Shown piece after piece: positions 26,915 through 35,541 of a stretch of DNA of 64,000 bases. The DNA comes from Arthrobacter sp. ISL-48 (lineage in GTDB: Bacteria > Actinomycetota > Actinomycetes > Actinomycetales > Micrococcaceae), in NCBI RefSeq assembly GCF_018613805.1, contig NZ_JAGGPL010000003.1, positions 682,001 to 746,000 on the forward strand, read 5' to 3'. Position numbers and translations under genes: made by a program. Position 1 is the first letter of the stretch, and each line of letters begins with the position of its first letter. The notes under the pieces were generated by a model. That model was not told the origin of the DNA and did not search any database. It worked only from the letters and a program-made list of their open reading frames with translations.

Positions 26915-27868
26915 TCAGCCTTTTCGCTTCTTGATCTCTTCCGTGGCCTGGGGAAGGACGTCGAAAAGGTCCCCGATGATGCCAAAGTCGGCGATCTCGA
27001 AAACGGGTGATTCGGCGTCCTTATTCACTGCCACAATGACCTTGGCCGTCTGCATGCCGGCCTTCTGCTGGATGGCACCGGAGATGCCTGCAGAAATATA
27101 CAGCTGCGGGGAGACCGTTTTGCCCGTCTGGCCTACCTGGGCGTCGTGGCTGATCCAGCCGGCGTCCGTAGCCGCACGGGAAGCACCCACGGCGGCGCCC
27201 AATGCGTCTGCCAGCTGCTCCACCGGGCCAAAGTCACCGTCTAGCCCCCGCCCGCCAGCCACCACGATCCGGGCGTCGGTCAGGTCCGGACGGCCACTTG
27301 CTGTTTTCTGCTGGCGATCGGTGATGCGTGCAGCTGCGGCAGTGCTGCCGGCAGGGACCTCAACAGTCGCGGCTTCAGGAGCACTTGGACTGGCCGCCGG
27401 CTCGGGCGTCACGTTGTTGGCCTTCACCGTCAGCACGGCCACCGGCGTCGTCACCTTGGCGGCGGTGGTGTAGGAGCCGGCCAGGACGGATTTGTGAGCT
27501 GTCCCGTCGGCGTCGACCGCCACAACGTCCGTAATGACGCCTGCGCTCAAGCGGATGCCCAGCCGGGCAGCGATCTCCTTGCCTTCGGGCGAGTTATCCA
27601 GGAGCACTGTGCCGGCACCTGCCGCTTCAACGGCAGCCGCCAGATAGGCAGCCTTGGGGGCCACCAGGTAGCCGTCCAGGTCCTGCGCCGATGGCTGGTA
27701 GACCGCGCTGACGCCGTATTCCGCGAATGCGTCCGAGACGTCGGTGCGCAGGTCGCCGTTGAGCACGACGGCAGTCTCCCCCAGGGAACGCCCGAGGGTC
27801 AGCAGCTCCAGGCTGCTCTTCTTCAGGGCGTCGCCCGGGTTGTCAATGAATACGAGTACTTTTGCCAT
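26915..27868 (-). CDS. etfA: Electron transfer flavoprotein alpha subunit
   Basis: FAD-carrying subunit of ETF, accepting electrons from acyl-CoA and other dehydrogenases. The C-terminal FAD domain has GGRGLDGDFGPVEQLA, VGASRAATDAGWI, QVGQTGKTVSPQLYISAGISGA and VNKDAESPVFEIADFGIIGD, all conserved in EtfA. Length is 317 residues. It starts 14 bases after the etfB stop. Gene order etfB-etfA beside the iscS-trmU region matches actinobacterial fixA-fixB. Confidence 0.96.
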   Translation of the reverse strand: MAKVLVFIDNPGDALKKSSLELLTLGRSLGETAVVLNGDLRTDVSDAFAEYGVSAVYQPSAQDLDGYLVAPKAAYLAAAVEAAGAGTVLLDNSPEGKEIAARLGIRLSAGVITDVVAVDADGTAHKSVLAGSYTTAAKVTTPVAVLTVKANNVTPEPAASPSAPEAATVEVPAGSTAAAARITDRQQKTASGRPDLTDARIVVAGGRGLDGDFGPVEQLADALGAAVGASRAATDAGWISHDAQVGQTGKTVSPQLYISAGISGAIQQKAGMQTAKVIVAVNKDAESPVFEIADFGIIGDLFDVLPQATEEIKKRKG

Positions 27869-27882
27869 GTCTGTGATCCCTC

Positions 27883-28683
27883 TTAGAGCAGCTTCTGGGC
27901 GGCCAGGAAGTCCACCAGCTTGATGCCGGCGTCGCCTTCGTCGGTGATGATGGTGCCGGCGGTGCGTGGCGGACGTTCCTCCGCCGACGTCACTGTGGTC
28001 CAGGATCCTGCGCGGCCCACCTGCGAGCGATCAACGCCAATGTCCGCCAGCGAGAGTGTGGTGATGCTCTTGCGCTTGGCGGCGATGATGCCCTTGAAGT
28101 TGGGGTAGCGCGGCTCGTTGATCTGGTCCGTTACCGACACCACTGCCGGCAGTGACGCTTCCACGGTCTCGGAGTACGTGTCCGCGTCCCGACGCGCGGT
28201 GAGGCGTTCGCCGTCGACCTCCAATGACGACGCGAAAGTTACCTGCGGAAGACCGAGCCGCTCCGCCAGCTGCGCGGGTACGAGGGACGTTTCGCCATCG
28301 GTGGATGCCATGCCGGTGAGGACGAGGTCCACCGGCGCGCCTGTGCCGATGTGGCGGATGGCTGCTGCGAGCGCCAGTGAAGTGGCGGCGGCGTCGGATC
28401 CGGCGAGGGCGTCGTCTGTGAGGTGGAAACCTTCGGTGGCACCCATCTGCAGTGACTTCTTCACGGCGTTCACGGCGCCGGCAGGTCCCATGCTCAGGGC
28501 AATGACCTGGTTGCCGGCCTTGCTGCCGCCGCGGGCTTCGGCCAGCTGCAGTGCGGCCTCCAGGGCGTATTCGTCCAGCTCCGACAGGATGCTTTCGTCG
28601 CGGTCCGTGGTATGGCCCTCCCCGTTGAGGTGACGGTCGAACTGCGCGTCCGGTACATGCTTGACCAGGACGATGATCTTCAA
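27883..28683 (-). CDS. etfB: Electron transfer flavoprotein beta subunit
   Basis: AMP-binding partner of EtfA. It begins LKIIVLVKHVPDAQ and contains NEYALEAALQL-like ELDEYALEAALQLAEARGG and the FAD-contact segment LPAVVSVTDQINEPRYPNFKGIIAAKRK. TTG at 28683 is chosen because it matches the family N-terminus (MKIxVLVKxVPD) and has GGAAGAG upstream. A GTG at 28695 would add four residues but would bury that ribosome site. 266 residues. Confidence 0.93.
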   Translation of the reverse strand: MKIIVLVKHVPDAQFDRHLNGEGHTTDRDESILSELDEYALEAALQLAEARGGSKAGNQVIALSMGPAGAVNAVKKSLQMGATEGFHLTDDALAGSDAAATSLALAAAIRHIGTGAPVDLVLTGMASTDGETSLVPAQLAERLGLPQVTFASSLEVDGERLTARRDADTYSETVEASLPAVVSVTDQINEPRYPNFKGIIAAKRKSITTLSLADIGVDRSQVGRAGSWTTVTSAEERPPRTAGTIITDEGDAGIKLVDFLAAQKLL

Positions 28684-28858
28684 TGTCTCTTCCACTGTAT
28701 TTACAGCAGCCTTCCATGCTTGTGGATAGCCAGCCGGGTGAGGACATGGCCGCGGAACGCCCGGGGTACGGGTAGCTCCTAGCTAACCATATAGCCGGGT
28801 CCCGGCGCGGTCCCGTTAACGCCTGTGTCAGCCGGCCTGTCAGGTACCGGACAGACGG

Positions 28859-28898
28859 CGACGGCGGAGGGCACCGATAAAGGTGACCTCCGCCGTCG
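28859..28898 (-). terminator. Hairpin downstream of htrA
   Basis: CGACGGCGGAGG (28859-28870) and CCTCCGCCGTCG (28887-28898) are perfect 12-base inverted repeats around a 16-base loop. They begin 41 bases after the htrA stop on the minus strand. No T-run is visible. Confidence 0.6.
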
Positions 28899-28939
28899 TC
28901 GGACTGCTTTTGCCGTGCTTCCTTTGCGTGCAGTGCTTC

Positions 28940-30637
28940 CTACTGGTCGGGAGCGGTACCCAGCGTGACGTCCAGCGTCTGCTCCTGGCCGTTGCGCAGG
29001 ACGGTGATCTTAACCGTGGCTCCGCCTGCCTGTTCACGCACAGCAGCCGTCAGCTGGTTGGGGTCGCTGATGGCCAGGTCGTTGAACTTGGTCACCACGT
29101 CCCCCACTTTGATGCCCGCCTTGGCGGCCGCGGAACCGGATTCAACGGTGGCAACATCTGCTCCCACCGAGAAGCCGGACGTTGAGCCCGAGGTGGACTT
29201 GTCCTTGACGCTCACGCCCAGCTGTCCGTGGGACACCTTGCCGTTAGCAATAATTTCCTGCGCGACGCGCTTGGCGTGGTTGATGGGGATGCTGAAGCCC
29301 ACGCCGATGTTCCCGCTCTGGGATGATGACGTCGAATCAGAACCCGCGGAGGCGATGGCCACGTTCACGCCGATGATCTCGCCCTTCGAGTTGACCAGCG
29401 CTCCGCCGGAGTTGCCGGGGTTGATTGCGGCGTCCGTCTGGATCACGTTGATGGAAATGGAGCCCTGCCCCGCGGTGCTCTGGCCCTGCCCGCCGCCGGG
29501 AGGGGCGAACTGGAAGCCCTGATCGCCGCCCTGGGAATCGTCGCCGTTTTTCGGTGCCGCGGACGAAGCAACGCTGATGGTGCGGTTGAGGGTGGAGACA
29601 ATACCGTCAGTGACGGTGCCGGTAAGTCCCAATGGGGAACCGATGGCGATCGCGGTATCCCCCACGTTGAGTTTGGAGGAATCCCCGAGGGTGGCTGCGG
29701 TCAGGCCGGAAGCGTTCTCCACTTGGATGACTGCGAGGTCGGACAGCGGGTCGGTGCCCACCACCTTGGCAGGAATGACCTTGCCGTCGCTGGTCCGTAC
29801 CTCGATGACGGCGCTGGCCGTCTGGCCGTCCAGGGTTACCACGTGCGTATTCGTCAGGATGTGACCGTCGTTGTCCAGGATAATGCCGGAGCCGGTGCCG
29901 CCGGAGCTGCCGCTGGTCGCGCTGATGGTGACGACGCTCGGGGATGCTTTCAAGGCGGCGGCCGTGATGGCATTGACGTCGTCCTTGTTGTTGACGATGA
30001 CGGTGCCCGGCTGGTTGCTGCTGCTCACTGGTGACGAGGAGCCATTGCTGAAGAGGTTGGCGGATCCCACGGTGGCAACGCCGCCGCCCACCAGCCCGGC
30101 AGCCAGGATGCTGGCCACAAGGGTTCCGACTCCGAAGGCGGCCTTTCGGCGGGGCGCATCGGCGGGGTTCGGAGCGATGCCGACGCTTCCGGTGTGGCCG
30201 GCCGGGGCCGCCGAATGTGCTCCGTGCTGGGCGTACTGCTGGTCCGGGTTGTACTGGCCGGAATTATGGTGCCCGGGGTCCTGCTGGCCGTAGTTGTACT
30301 GTCCGGTGTTCTGCTGGTTCTGCTGTTCTGGGCTTTGCTGTCCATAGAACGGTTCGCGAGGAGGGTAGACAGGACGAGGAGCACCAGGGAGTTGCTGGGT
30401 GGGGTGCGCAGGTTCCTGCGGGGGGTCCAGCCGCTCGGTCGGGTGATTGCGCCCCTCCGAACCCGCGTCGCCTGCGGGAGTGTGGTGATCCCCTTCTCCG
30501 GAGATCCCGTTGTGCAATGGCGTGGGGTTCTGTCCGTACCGGGGTTCCGGCTGGTGCCCGTCCTGCGCCTCCGGTGATTGCCCTTGGGCCGGATTCCGGT
30601 TCTCAGGCGCTGCACCCGGGGTTGGGTTCTCAGTCAT
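28940..30637 (-). CDS. HtrA/DegP-type serine protease with PDZ domain
   Basis: Membrane-anchored quality-control protease of 565 residues. A disordered N-terminal tail of ~160 residues, rich in Gln, Pro, Asn and Tyr (YGQQ, QYN repeats), precedes one membrane helix (~166-190). The trypsin-like domain carries His265 (TNTHVV), Asp300 (SDLAVI) and Ser410 (NPGNSGGA). A Gly/Gln-rich insertion lies in the loop just before the Ser region. A PDZ domain follows (GVSVKDK to TLDVTLG). ATG at 30637 has AAAGGAAG upstream; an extra ATG at 30652 precedes it. It is divergent from the TPM/PspA operon. Confidence 0.93.
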   Translation of the reverse strand: MTENPTPGAAPENRNPAQGQSPEAQDGHQPEPRYGQNPTPLHNGISGEGDHHTPAGDAGSEGRNHPTERLDPPQEPAHPTQQLPGAPRPVYPPREPFYGQQSPEQQNQQNTGQYNYGQQDPGHHNSGQYNPDQQYAQHGAHSAAPAGHTGSVGIAPNPADAPRRKAAFGVGTLVASILAAGLVGGGVATVGSANLFSNGSSSPVSSSNQPGTVIVNNKDDVNAITAAALKASPSVVTISATSGSSGGTGSGIILDNDGHILTNTHVVTLDGQTASAVIEVRTSDGKVIPAKVVGTDPLSDLAVIQVENASGLTAATLGDSSKLNVGDTAIAIGSPLGLTGTVTDGIVSTLNRTISVASSAAPKNGDDSQGGDQGFQFAPPGGGQGQSTAGQGSISINVIQTDAAINPGNSGGALVNSKGEIIGVNVAIASAGSDSTSSSQSGNIGVGFSIPINHAKRVAQEIIANGKVSHGQLGVSVKDKSTSGSTSGFSVGADVATVESGSAAAKAGIKVGDVVTKFNDLAISDPNQLTAAVREQAGGATVKITVLRNGQEQTLDVTLGTAPDQ

Positions 30638-30936
30638 TGGACTTCCTTTCATCCTCGTCTGTATTAACTATGGACTCTCTGGCTGGAACTAGGGCGGACG
30701 TTGGCTGGGAGGTTCCTGAATGGCCCTTCGCAGCTTTTCAGGTGGCGTGGTCCCGTGCCTGGATTCGTTTCGCTGGTGGCATATTCGGCCTTGTGGACGC
30801 ACCAATAGGTGCACCATAGAATCAAGAGGAATTGCCACAGCGACCTGCGGCTTTTACACCACGCGTGGGGGCGCTGCTGCATTCTAAGACGACTGATTCG
30901 TCCCGAATCGGTGTCAGGCGTGCTGAAGGGTTGCAC
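30638..30936. promoter_or_regulatory. Divergent upstream region of htrA and the TPM gene
   Basis: About 300 bases with no credible gene. An inverted repeat GCACC-AATA-GGTGC (30799-30812) overlaps a palindrome GGTGCACC (30808-30815). TAGAAT (30816-30821) follows and could be a -10 box for the plus-strand operon. A TTAATA segment near 30665 could serve htrA. The box assignments are tentative. Confidence 0.4.
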
Positions 30937-32982
30937 ATGCGGTCAAAGTTCAAACGTATTCTCGCCGTGATCGGCCTGGCCGGGTTGTTGGCGGTTCCCG
31001 CCGGCGCGGCCTGGGCCGAGGATCCGGTGACTCTGGATCCCGCATCGAAGATAGCCGACAAGGCCAATGTTCTAGGCAGCAAGAAGGCCGACGTCGAGGC
31101 CGCCATCAAGAAACTCGGCACGGATCATCAGATGAACCTTTACGTGGTCTACGTGAAGACGTTCACTAACCCTTCCGTCCCGTCAGAATGGGCGGCTAAG
31201 GTGGCCACCACCGCACAACTGAGCAAAAACTCGATGCTGTTGGCGGTAGCTACTGATTCCCGAAAGTACCAGCTCAGCAAACCCGACAACAGCACCATCA
31301 GCGACGCCAAGCGGGAAACCATCATCAAGAGTGCCGTGGATCCACAGCTTCGCAGCGGTGATTATGCCCAGGCTGCGATTGACACTGCTGCGGCGATTGG
31401 TGACGCCGCCGGCGGCGGAAGCGGCACGGTTCCCTCGGGGGCCGGCGCAGGAACTGCAGTCCTGGTAGGGACCGGAGTTGTTGTTGCCGGTGGAGCGGGC
31501 GCCTACCTATACTTCCGCAACCGGCGCAAGAAGGCCGCCTTGGCATCCAGCGCGAGTTACGGCCCGCAGGGCGCCGAGCTGGACCCCCTGGCCTCGCTCA
31601 GTGTGGAGGATCTCCGGCGCAAGAGCGGGTCGCTGATCATTGAGGCGGATGACGCCATTAAATCCAGCGAGCAGGAGCTGATGTTCGCCCAGGCCCAGTA
31701 CGGAGATGCGGCCGTTGGCAACTTCACCAAAGCCTTGGCGGAGGCACAGGCCCACATGTCCGAGTCGTTCAAGCTGCAGCAGCAACTGGATGACCACATT
31801 CCAGATACCGAAGAGCAGCAGCGGAGCTGGCTGGGCGAAATCATCCGCTGTTCAGAGGCGGCCCTGGCCTCACTGCAGGAGCAGAAGGCGGACTTCGATT
31901 CATTGCGGGAACTGGAGAAGAACGCTCCGCAGGCGCTGGCTGCCGTCAGCGCCGGGGCGCAGGAAGCTGATGCCAAGATCGCGAACGCCGAACAGTCTCT
32001 GGCCACGCTGCGCTCCAAGTATGCGGACAGCGCCCTCGTACAGGTCTCGGACAACATCAGTCAGGCGAAAGAACGTCTTGCCTTTGTGCAGAACGCCACA
32101 GCCACCGCCCAGGAGAAGCTCGCCGCGGGCGAAAGCAGCCTGGCGGCCGTTGCCGTCCGGGCCTCCGAAGAAAGCCTGCACCAGACCAACGTCCTTCTCG
32201 ATGCCATAGCCAAGGTCTCGTCAAGCCTGGATGAGGCGCGCAGCGGGCTCGAGGCCGCCGTCGTCGAGACCTCCCAGGATCTTGCCCAGGCGAAGGCCAT
32301 GATCCAGTCCGGCGCCCACCCCGAGCTTGCCGGCCCCGTCGCGGGCGTAGAGGCCGCATTGGGCCAAGTTAGGGCCGAGATCCAGGGCGGCAAGATTGAC
32401 CCCATCGCGACCCTCCAGCGCGTGGAAACCGCCCATCAGGCTTTGGACCAGGGGCTGACTGGTATACGTGACCAGCAGGAACAGGCCCGACGTGCCCAGG
32501 CCTCGCTGCAGCAGACCATTATGTCCGCCCAGGCCCAGATCAGTGCCACTTCGGACTACATCACGGCCCGCCGCGGCGGAGTGGGGACAGAGGCCCGAAC
32601 GCGCCTCGCCGAGTCCCAGCGCAATCTCGATTACGCGCTCTCCATCTCGCGCAATGATCCGGTGACGGCACTCACGTATGCCCAGCAGGCCCACGCCCTG
32701 GCGGCCCAGGCAGCGCAGCTTGCCCAGGCCGACGTCGACAACTTCGGCGGCTATGCCAACCAAGGCTACGGCGGCGGCGGAATGTTCGGCGGAGGCGGAG
32801 GCGGCCTCGGAGGCGCCATCCTGGGCGGCATTCTCATCAATTCCATCCTCAACGGCGGCAGTGGTGGCGGCTGGGGCGGCGGCCACAGCGACGGCGGCGG
32901 CTGGGGTGGCGGAGACGGTGGCGGCTTCGGCGGGGACTCCGGCGGCGGTTGGGGCGGGGACTCCGGCGGCGGGGACTTCTAG
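30937..32982 (+). CDS. TPM-domain protein with long coiled coil and Gly-rich tail
   Basis: A 681-residue exported protein. The signal peptide (residues 1-27, ending AAWA) is followed by a TPM domain (about 35-150) outside the membrane and a helix at ~171-193. A very long cytosolic helical region (~205-600) is rich in Ala, Gln and Glu, with likely coiled coils and repeated AQA elements. The C-terminal ~70 residues are mainly Gly, Ser, Asp and Trp (GGWGG repeats). The ATG at 30937 starts a proper signal peptide; the open frame to 30832 is noncoding-like. The pspA-like gene follows after 110 bases. A role in membrane integrity is inferred from that partner. Confidence 0.85.
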   Translation: MRSKFKRILAVIGLAGLLAVPAGAAWAEDPVTLDPASKIADKANVLGSKKADVEAAIKKLGTDHQMNLYVVYVKTFTNPSVPSEWAAKVATTAQLSKNSMLLAVATDSRKYQLSKPDNSTISDAKRETIIKSAVDPQLRSGDYAQAAIDTAAAIGDAAGGGSGTVPSGAGAGTAVLVGTGVVVAGGAGAYLYFRNRRKKAALASSASYGPQGAELDPLASLSVEDLRRKSGSLIIEADDAIKSSEQELMFAQAQYGDAAVGNFTKALAEAQAHMSESFKLQQQLDDHIPDTEEQQRSWLGEIIRCSEAALASLQEQKADFDSLRELEKNAPQALAAVSAGAQEADAKIANAEQSLATLRSKYADSALVQVSDNISQAKERLAFVQNATATAQEKLAAGESSLAAVAVRASEESLHQTNVLLDAIAKVSSSLDEARSGLEAAVVETSQDLAQAKAMIQSGAHPELAGPVAGVEAALGQVRAEIQGGKIDPIATLQRVETAHQALDQGLTGIRDQQEQARRAQASLQQTIMSAQAQISATSDYITARRGGVGTEARTRLAESQRNLDYALSISRNDPVTALTYAQQAHALAAQAAQLAQADVDNFGGYANQGYGGGGMFGGGGGGLGGAILGGILINSILNGGSGGGWGGGHSDGGGWGGGDGGGFGGDSGGGWGGDSGGGDF

Positions 32983-33092
32983 ACAACTAAAACTAGCGCT
33001 AGCCGGAATGAACCGGCCGGCGAATAGAAGCGGTACAACAACTGTTCACTGATTTCAGTGGCCCACCACTGAGCAGGACGAAAGGCAACAAC

Positions 33093-33884
33093 ATGGTAAA
33101 ACAGTCCATTTTCGGCCGAATCGCGCAGCTTGCAAAAGCAAACGTCAACTCTTTGCTGGACAACGCTGAGGATCCGCAGAAGATGCTGGACCAGATGGTC
33201 CGGGACTACACGAACAACATCGCGGAAGCCGAATCGGCAGTTGCGCAGACCATCGGGAACCTGCGCATGCTCCAGGATGACTACAACGAGGACATCAGGA
33301 ACGCCCGGGACTGGGGCAACAAGGCCCTCGCGGCCTCGCGCAAAGCGGACGAGTACCGCGGCAGCGGCAATGCGGCCGACGCGGAGAAATTCGACAACCT
33401 TGCCAAGGTAGCCCTGCAGCGCCAGATGTCCGCGGAGAGCGAGGCTAAGGGCGCCGAGCCCAGCATCGCCTCGCAGTCGGAGGTGGTGGACAAGCTCAAG
33501 ACCGGGCTGGGCCAGATGAAGGGCAAGCTCAACGAGCTCACCAGCAAGCGCAACGAACTTGTGGCCCGTTCCAAGACGGCCGCAGCGCAGTCGCAGGTCC
33601 ACGACGCCATCAAGAGCATCGATTTCATGGACCCCACGAGCGAGGTGGGCCGCTTCGAAGAGAAGATCCGCCGCGAAGAGGCCAAGGTGCGGGGACAGCA
33701 GGAACTTACCGAGTCCAGCCTGGATGCGCAGTTCAACCAGCTTGAGGACCTTGGCGAACAGGTTGAAATCGAAGCAAGACTGGCCGCGCTCAAGTCCGGC
33801 AACGCCAAGCCCGCTATCGGTGCTTCCGGCGCCTCCGCTGCCTCGGAATCAACCGTCGACGAAGCTGATTTCGACAAGCTCTAG
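33093..33884 (+). CDS. PspA/IM30 family protein
   Basis: A 263-residue, nearly all-helical protein with the PspA pattern: an N-terminal amphipathic segment (SIFGRIAQLAKANVNSLLD), EDPQKMLDQMVRDYTNNI, and long helices to residue ~225. The C-terminal Ala/Ser tail ends in EADFDKL. PspA proteins form ESCRT-III-like assemblies on stressed membranes. AAAGG lies 8-10 bases upstream of the ATG. It is probably co-transcribed with the TPM gene. No PspB/PspC or ClgR gene is adjacent. Confidence 0.93.
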   Translation: MVKQSIFGRIAQLAKANVNSLLDNAEDPQKMLDQMVRDYTNNIAEAESAVAQTIGNLRMLQDDYNEDIRNARDWGNKALAASRKADEYRGSGNAADAEKFDNLAKVALQRQMSAESEAKGAEPSIASQSEVVDKLKTGLGQMKGKLNELTSKRNELVARSKTAAAQSQVHDAIKSIDFMDPTSEVGRFEEKIRREEAKVRGQQELTESSLDAQFNQLEDLGEQVEIEARLAALKSGNAKPAIGASGASAASESTVDEADFDKL

Positions 33885-33910
33885 CCAGCACGGGGGCAAA
33901 GGCCCCGGGG

Positions 33911-33959
33911 AGCACAGCGAAGGCCGGGGTTCATGAAGAACCCCGGCCTTCGCTGTGCT
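33911..33959. terminator. Perfect 22-bp hairpin between pspA-like and cytochrome b genes
   Basis: The left arm 33911-33932 and right arm 33938-33959 are exact 22-base inverted repeats around the loop ATGAA. The element lies between two convergent genes, 27 and 17 bases from their stops, and should terminate both. Confidence 0.85.
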
Positions 33960-33975
33960 TAGCAGCATGGCTGCG

Positions 33976-34908
33976 TCAGCGGCTGACTTTGCCCATCAGT
34001 GAGGCTATGGGACGAAGGAAGATGGGCCGGGCCAGGAACCAGGCCGCCACCATGACGGCCACTGAGGCGACGAAGACCCAGAATCCGAACCAGCCGGCGT
34101 CGTCGCTGCCGCCGTACATGTGGTTCAGGTTGCGCAGGGCTCCCGTGGCCAGGACCAGGAAGACATGGACCACAATGAACGCGACGAAGTAGATCATCAC
34201 CGGGAAATGGATGGCCCGTGCCAGCTCAATCGGGAACGCCCTATTCAGGCCACTCGCTTTCTTCGGCCAGGCGGAGGAGGTCCGGATGCCGGAGATGAAG
34301 GCAAGCGGGGCGGCAATGAAGACCGTGACAAAATATGTGAGCAACTGAAGCGCGTTGTAGTTCACCCAGCCGTTCTCTGTGGGCCAGTTCAGGGACGCGT
34401 ACTGAAGTGCAGCCGACAAGGCATTCGGGACAACATCCCAGCTCGTGGGGACGATCCGCGCCCACTGCCCGGTCGCGAACAGCAGAACCGCGAAAACCAG
34501 CCCATTCAGGATCCACAATACGTCCAGCGTCAGGTGGAACCAGAGCTCAAGCGTGATCTTGGTGGGAGGCGTCTTCGTCTTGATCAGGCCCTTGTTGTTG
34601 CGCGTCCAGTGCCCGCTGGGGCGCGTGGTCGTCCGCACCTGCCAGCCTGTCCGAATGATGAGGAGCAGGAAGAAGGCATTCAGGAAATGTTGCCACCCCA
34701 GCCATGCCGGGAAACCAACGGGCGCGCCCTCGGGAAGCTCCGAATGGCCGGGATAGTCCGCAAGGAAGGAGGCGACCGCCGGAAGTCCCGTCATCCACTT
34801 CGCAAGAAGCACCACCAATACCAGCACCACGAGAGCGCCAGGGACACCCCAGTAGAATCTTGACCGCTTGCCTGCCGCGGACCCGGGCTTCTTGGTGGAT
34901 GTGGACAT
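33976..34908 (-). CDS. Membrane cytochrome b (b561-type) protein
   Basis: A 310-residue membrane protein with about six hydrophobic segments. Candidate heme-ligand histidines sit in WLGWQHFLNAF, LWFHLTLDVLW, ARAIHFPVM and FIVVHVFLV, a pattern typical of di-heme cytochrome b subunits of hydrogenase, formate dehydrogenase or molybdo-oxidoreductases. No catalytic partner gene is adjacent. Electron transfer at the membrane is likely; the redox partner is unknown. Confidence 0.78.
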   Translation of the reverse strand: MSTSTKKPGSAAGKRSRFYWGVPGALVVLVLVVLLAKWMTGLPAVASFLADYPGHSELPEGAPVGFPAWLGWQHFLNAFFLLLIIRTGWQVRTTTRPSGHWTRNNKGLIKTKTPPTKITLELWFHLTLDVLWILNGLVFAVLLFATGQWARIVPTSWDVVPNALSAALQYASLNWPTENGWVNYNALQLLTYFVTVFIAAPLAFISGIRTSSAWPKKASGLNRAFPIELARAIHFPVMIYFVAFIVVHVFLVLATGALRNLNHMYGGSDDAGWFGFWVFVASVAVMVAAWFLARPIFLRPIASLMGKVSR

Positions 34909-35002
34909 CGAACAACATTCCTCTCGAGAATGACTGGCCAGTGCTCAAAATGTGAGGCTCTGCGAAAGAGAATACTAGGGACTGCTGGCATTCGAGCAAA
35001 AA

Positions 35003-35040
35003 GGAGGCCCCGGCCGGCGTAACTGCCGGTCGGGGCCTCC
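35003..35040 (-). terminator. Rho-independent terminator after tRNA-fMet copy 1
   Basis: A 16-base stem (35003-35018 with 35025-35040, one G-T pair) around a 6-base loop, followed on the minus strand by TTTTTGC. This is a textbook intrinsic terminator, 6 bases beyond the tRNA 3' end. Confidence 0.88.
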
Positions 35041-35046
35041 ATCTTG

Positions 35047-35120
35047 TTGCGGGGACAGGATTTGAACCTGTGACCTCTGGGTTATGAGCCCAGCGAGCTA
35101 CCGAACTGCTCCACCCCGCG
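35047..35120 (-). tRNA. Initiator tRNA-Met (CAT), copy 1
   Basis: A 74-base cloverleaf with anticodon CAT in CTGGG-CTCATAA-CCCAG. Two initiator hallmarks are present: the C1-A72 mismatch at the acceptor end and three consecutive G-C pairs (GGG/CCC) in the anticodon stem. The T-arm is GTTCAAATC. The CCA end is not encoded. It is identical to the copy at 35264-35337. Confidence 0.95.
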
Positions 35121-35222
35121 TCGCTTGATCAACACTACCCTACTTTGGCGGCCACTTTCTCCACATCCGCCTGCGCCCTCCGGGGGCCCCCACAGCACCG
35201 AATACTGAAGACTCCTTAAACA

Positions 35223-35258
35223 GGAAGGCCCGGACCTGTCTCCAGATCCGGGCCTTCC
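35223..35258 (-). terminator. Hairpin after tRNA-fMet copy 2
   Basis: GGAAGGCCCGGA (35223-35234) and TCCGGGCCTTCC (35247-35258) pair perfectly. It lies 5 bases beyond the 3' end of copy 2 on the minus strand, followed by TGTTTAA. It separates the two tRNA genes, so each may be its own unit. Confidence 0.8.
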
Positions 35259-35263
35259 GTCAG

Positions 35264-35337
35264 TTGCGGGGACAGGATTTGAACCTGTGACCTCTGGGTT
35301 ATGAGCCCAGCGAGCTACCGAACTGCTCCACCCCGCG
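35264..35337 (-). tRNA. Initiator tRNA-Met (CAT), copy 2
   Basis: Identical over all 74 bases to the copy at 35047-35120, including the C1-A72 mismatch and the GGG/CCC anticodon stem. The bases flanking each side differ between copies, which argues against a simple assembly duplication. Confidence 0.95.
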
Positions 35338-35460
35338 TCGCAAGATCAACTCTACCGTCAGGTGAACGGGGGGCCAAATCGAGAAGACGTGATGTGCGTC
35401 TCGCGCTTCGTGCGGCACAGCTCTGACGTCGGCAAACGTCCGCAAGCCGCCAAAACCGCC

Positions 35461-35501
35461 GCAGCCCGGCCACGCCCCTTTGTGGGTCGTGGCCGGGCTG
35501 C
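35461..35501 (-). terminator. Hairpin downstream of the UPF0182 gene
   Basis: GCAGCCCGGCCACG (35461-35474) pairs with CGTGGCCGGGCTGC (35488-35501). It lies 41 bases beyond the stop of the UPF0182 gene. Confidence 0.7.
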
Positions 35502-35541
35502 TGGGGCGATGGGTTCCTGGCCCGTGGCTGTCAGTGACCGC

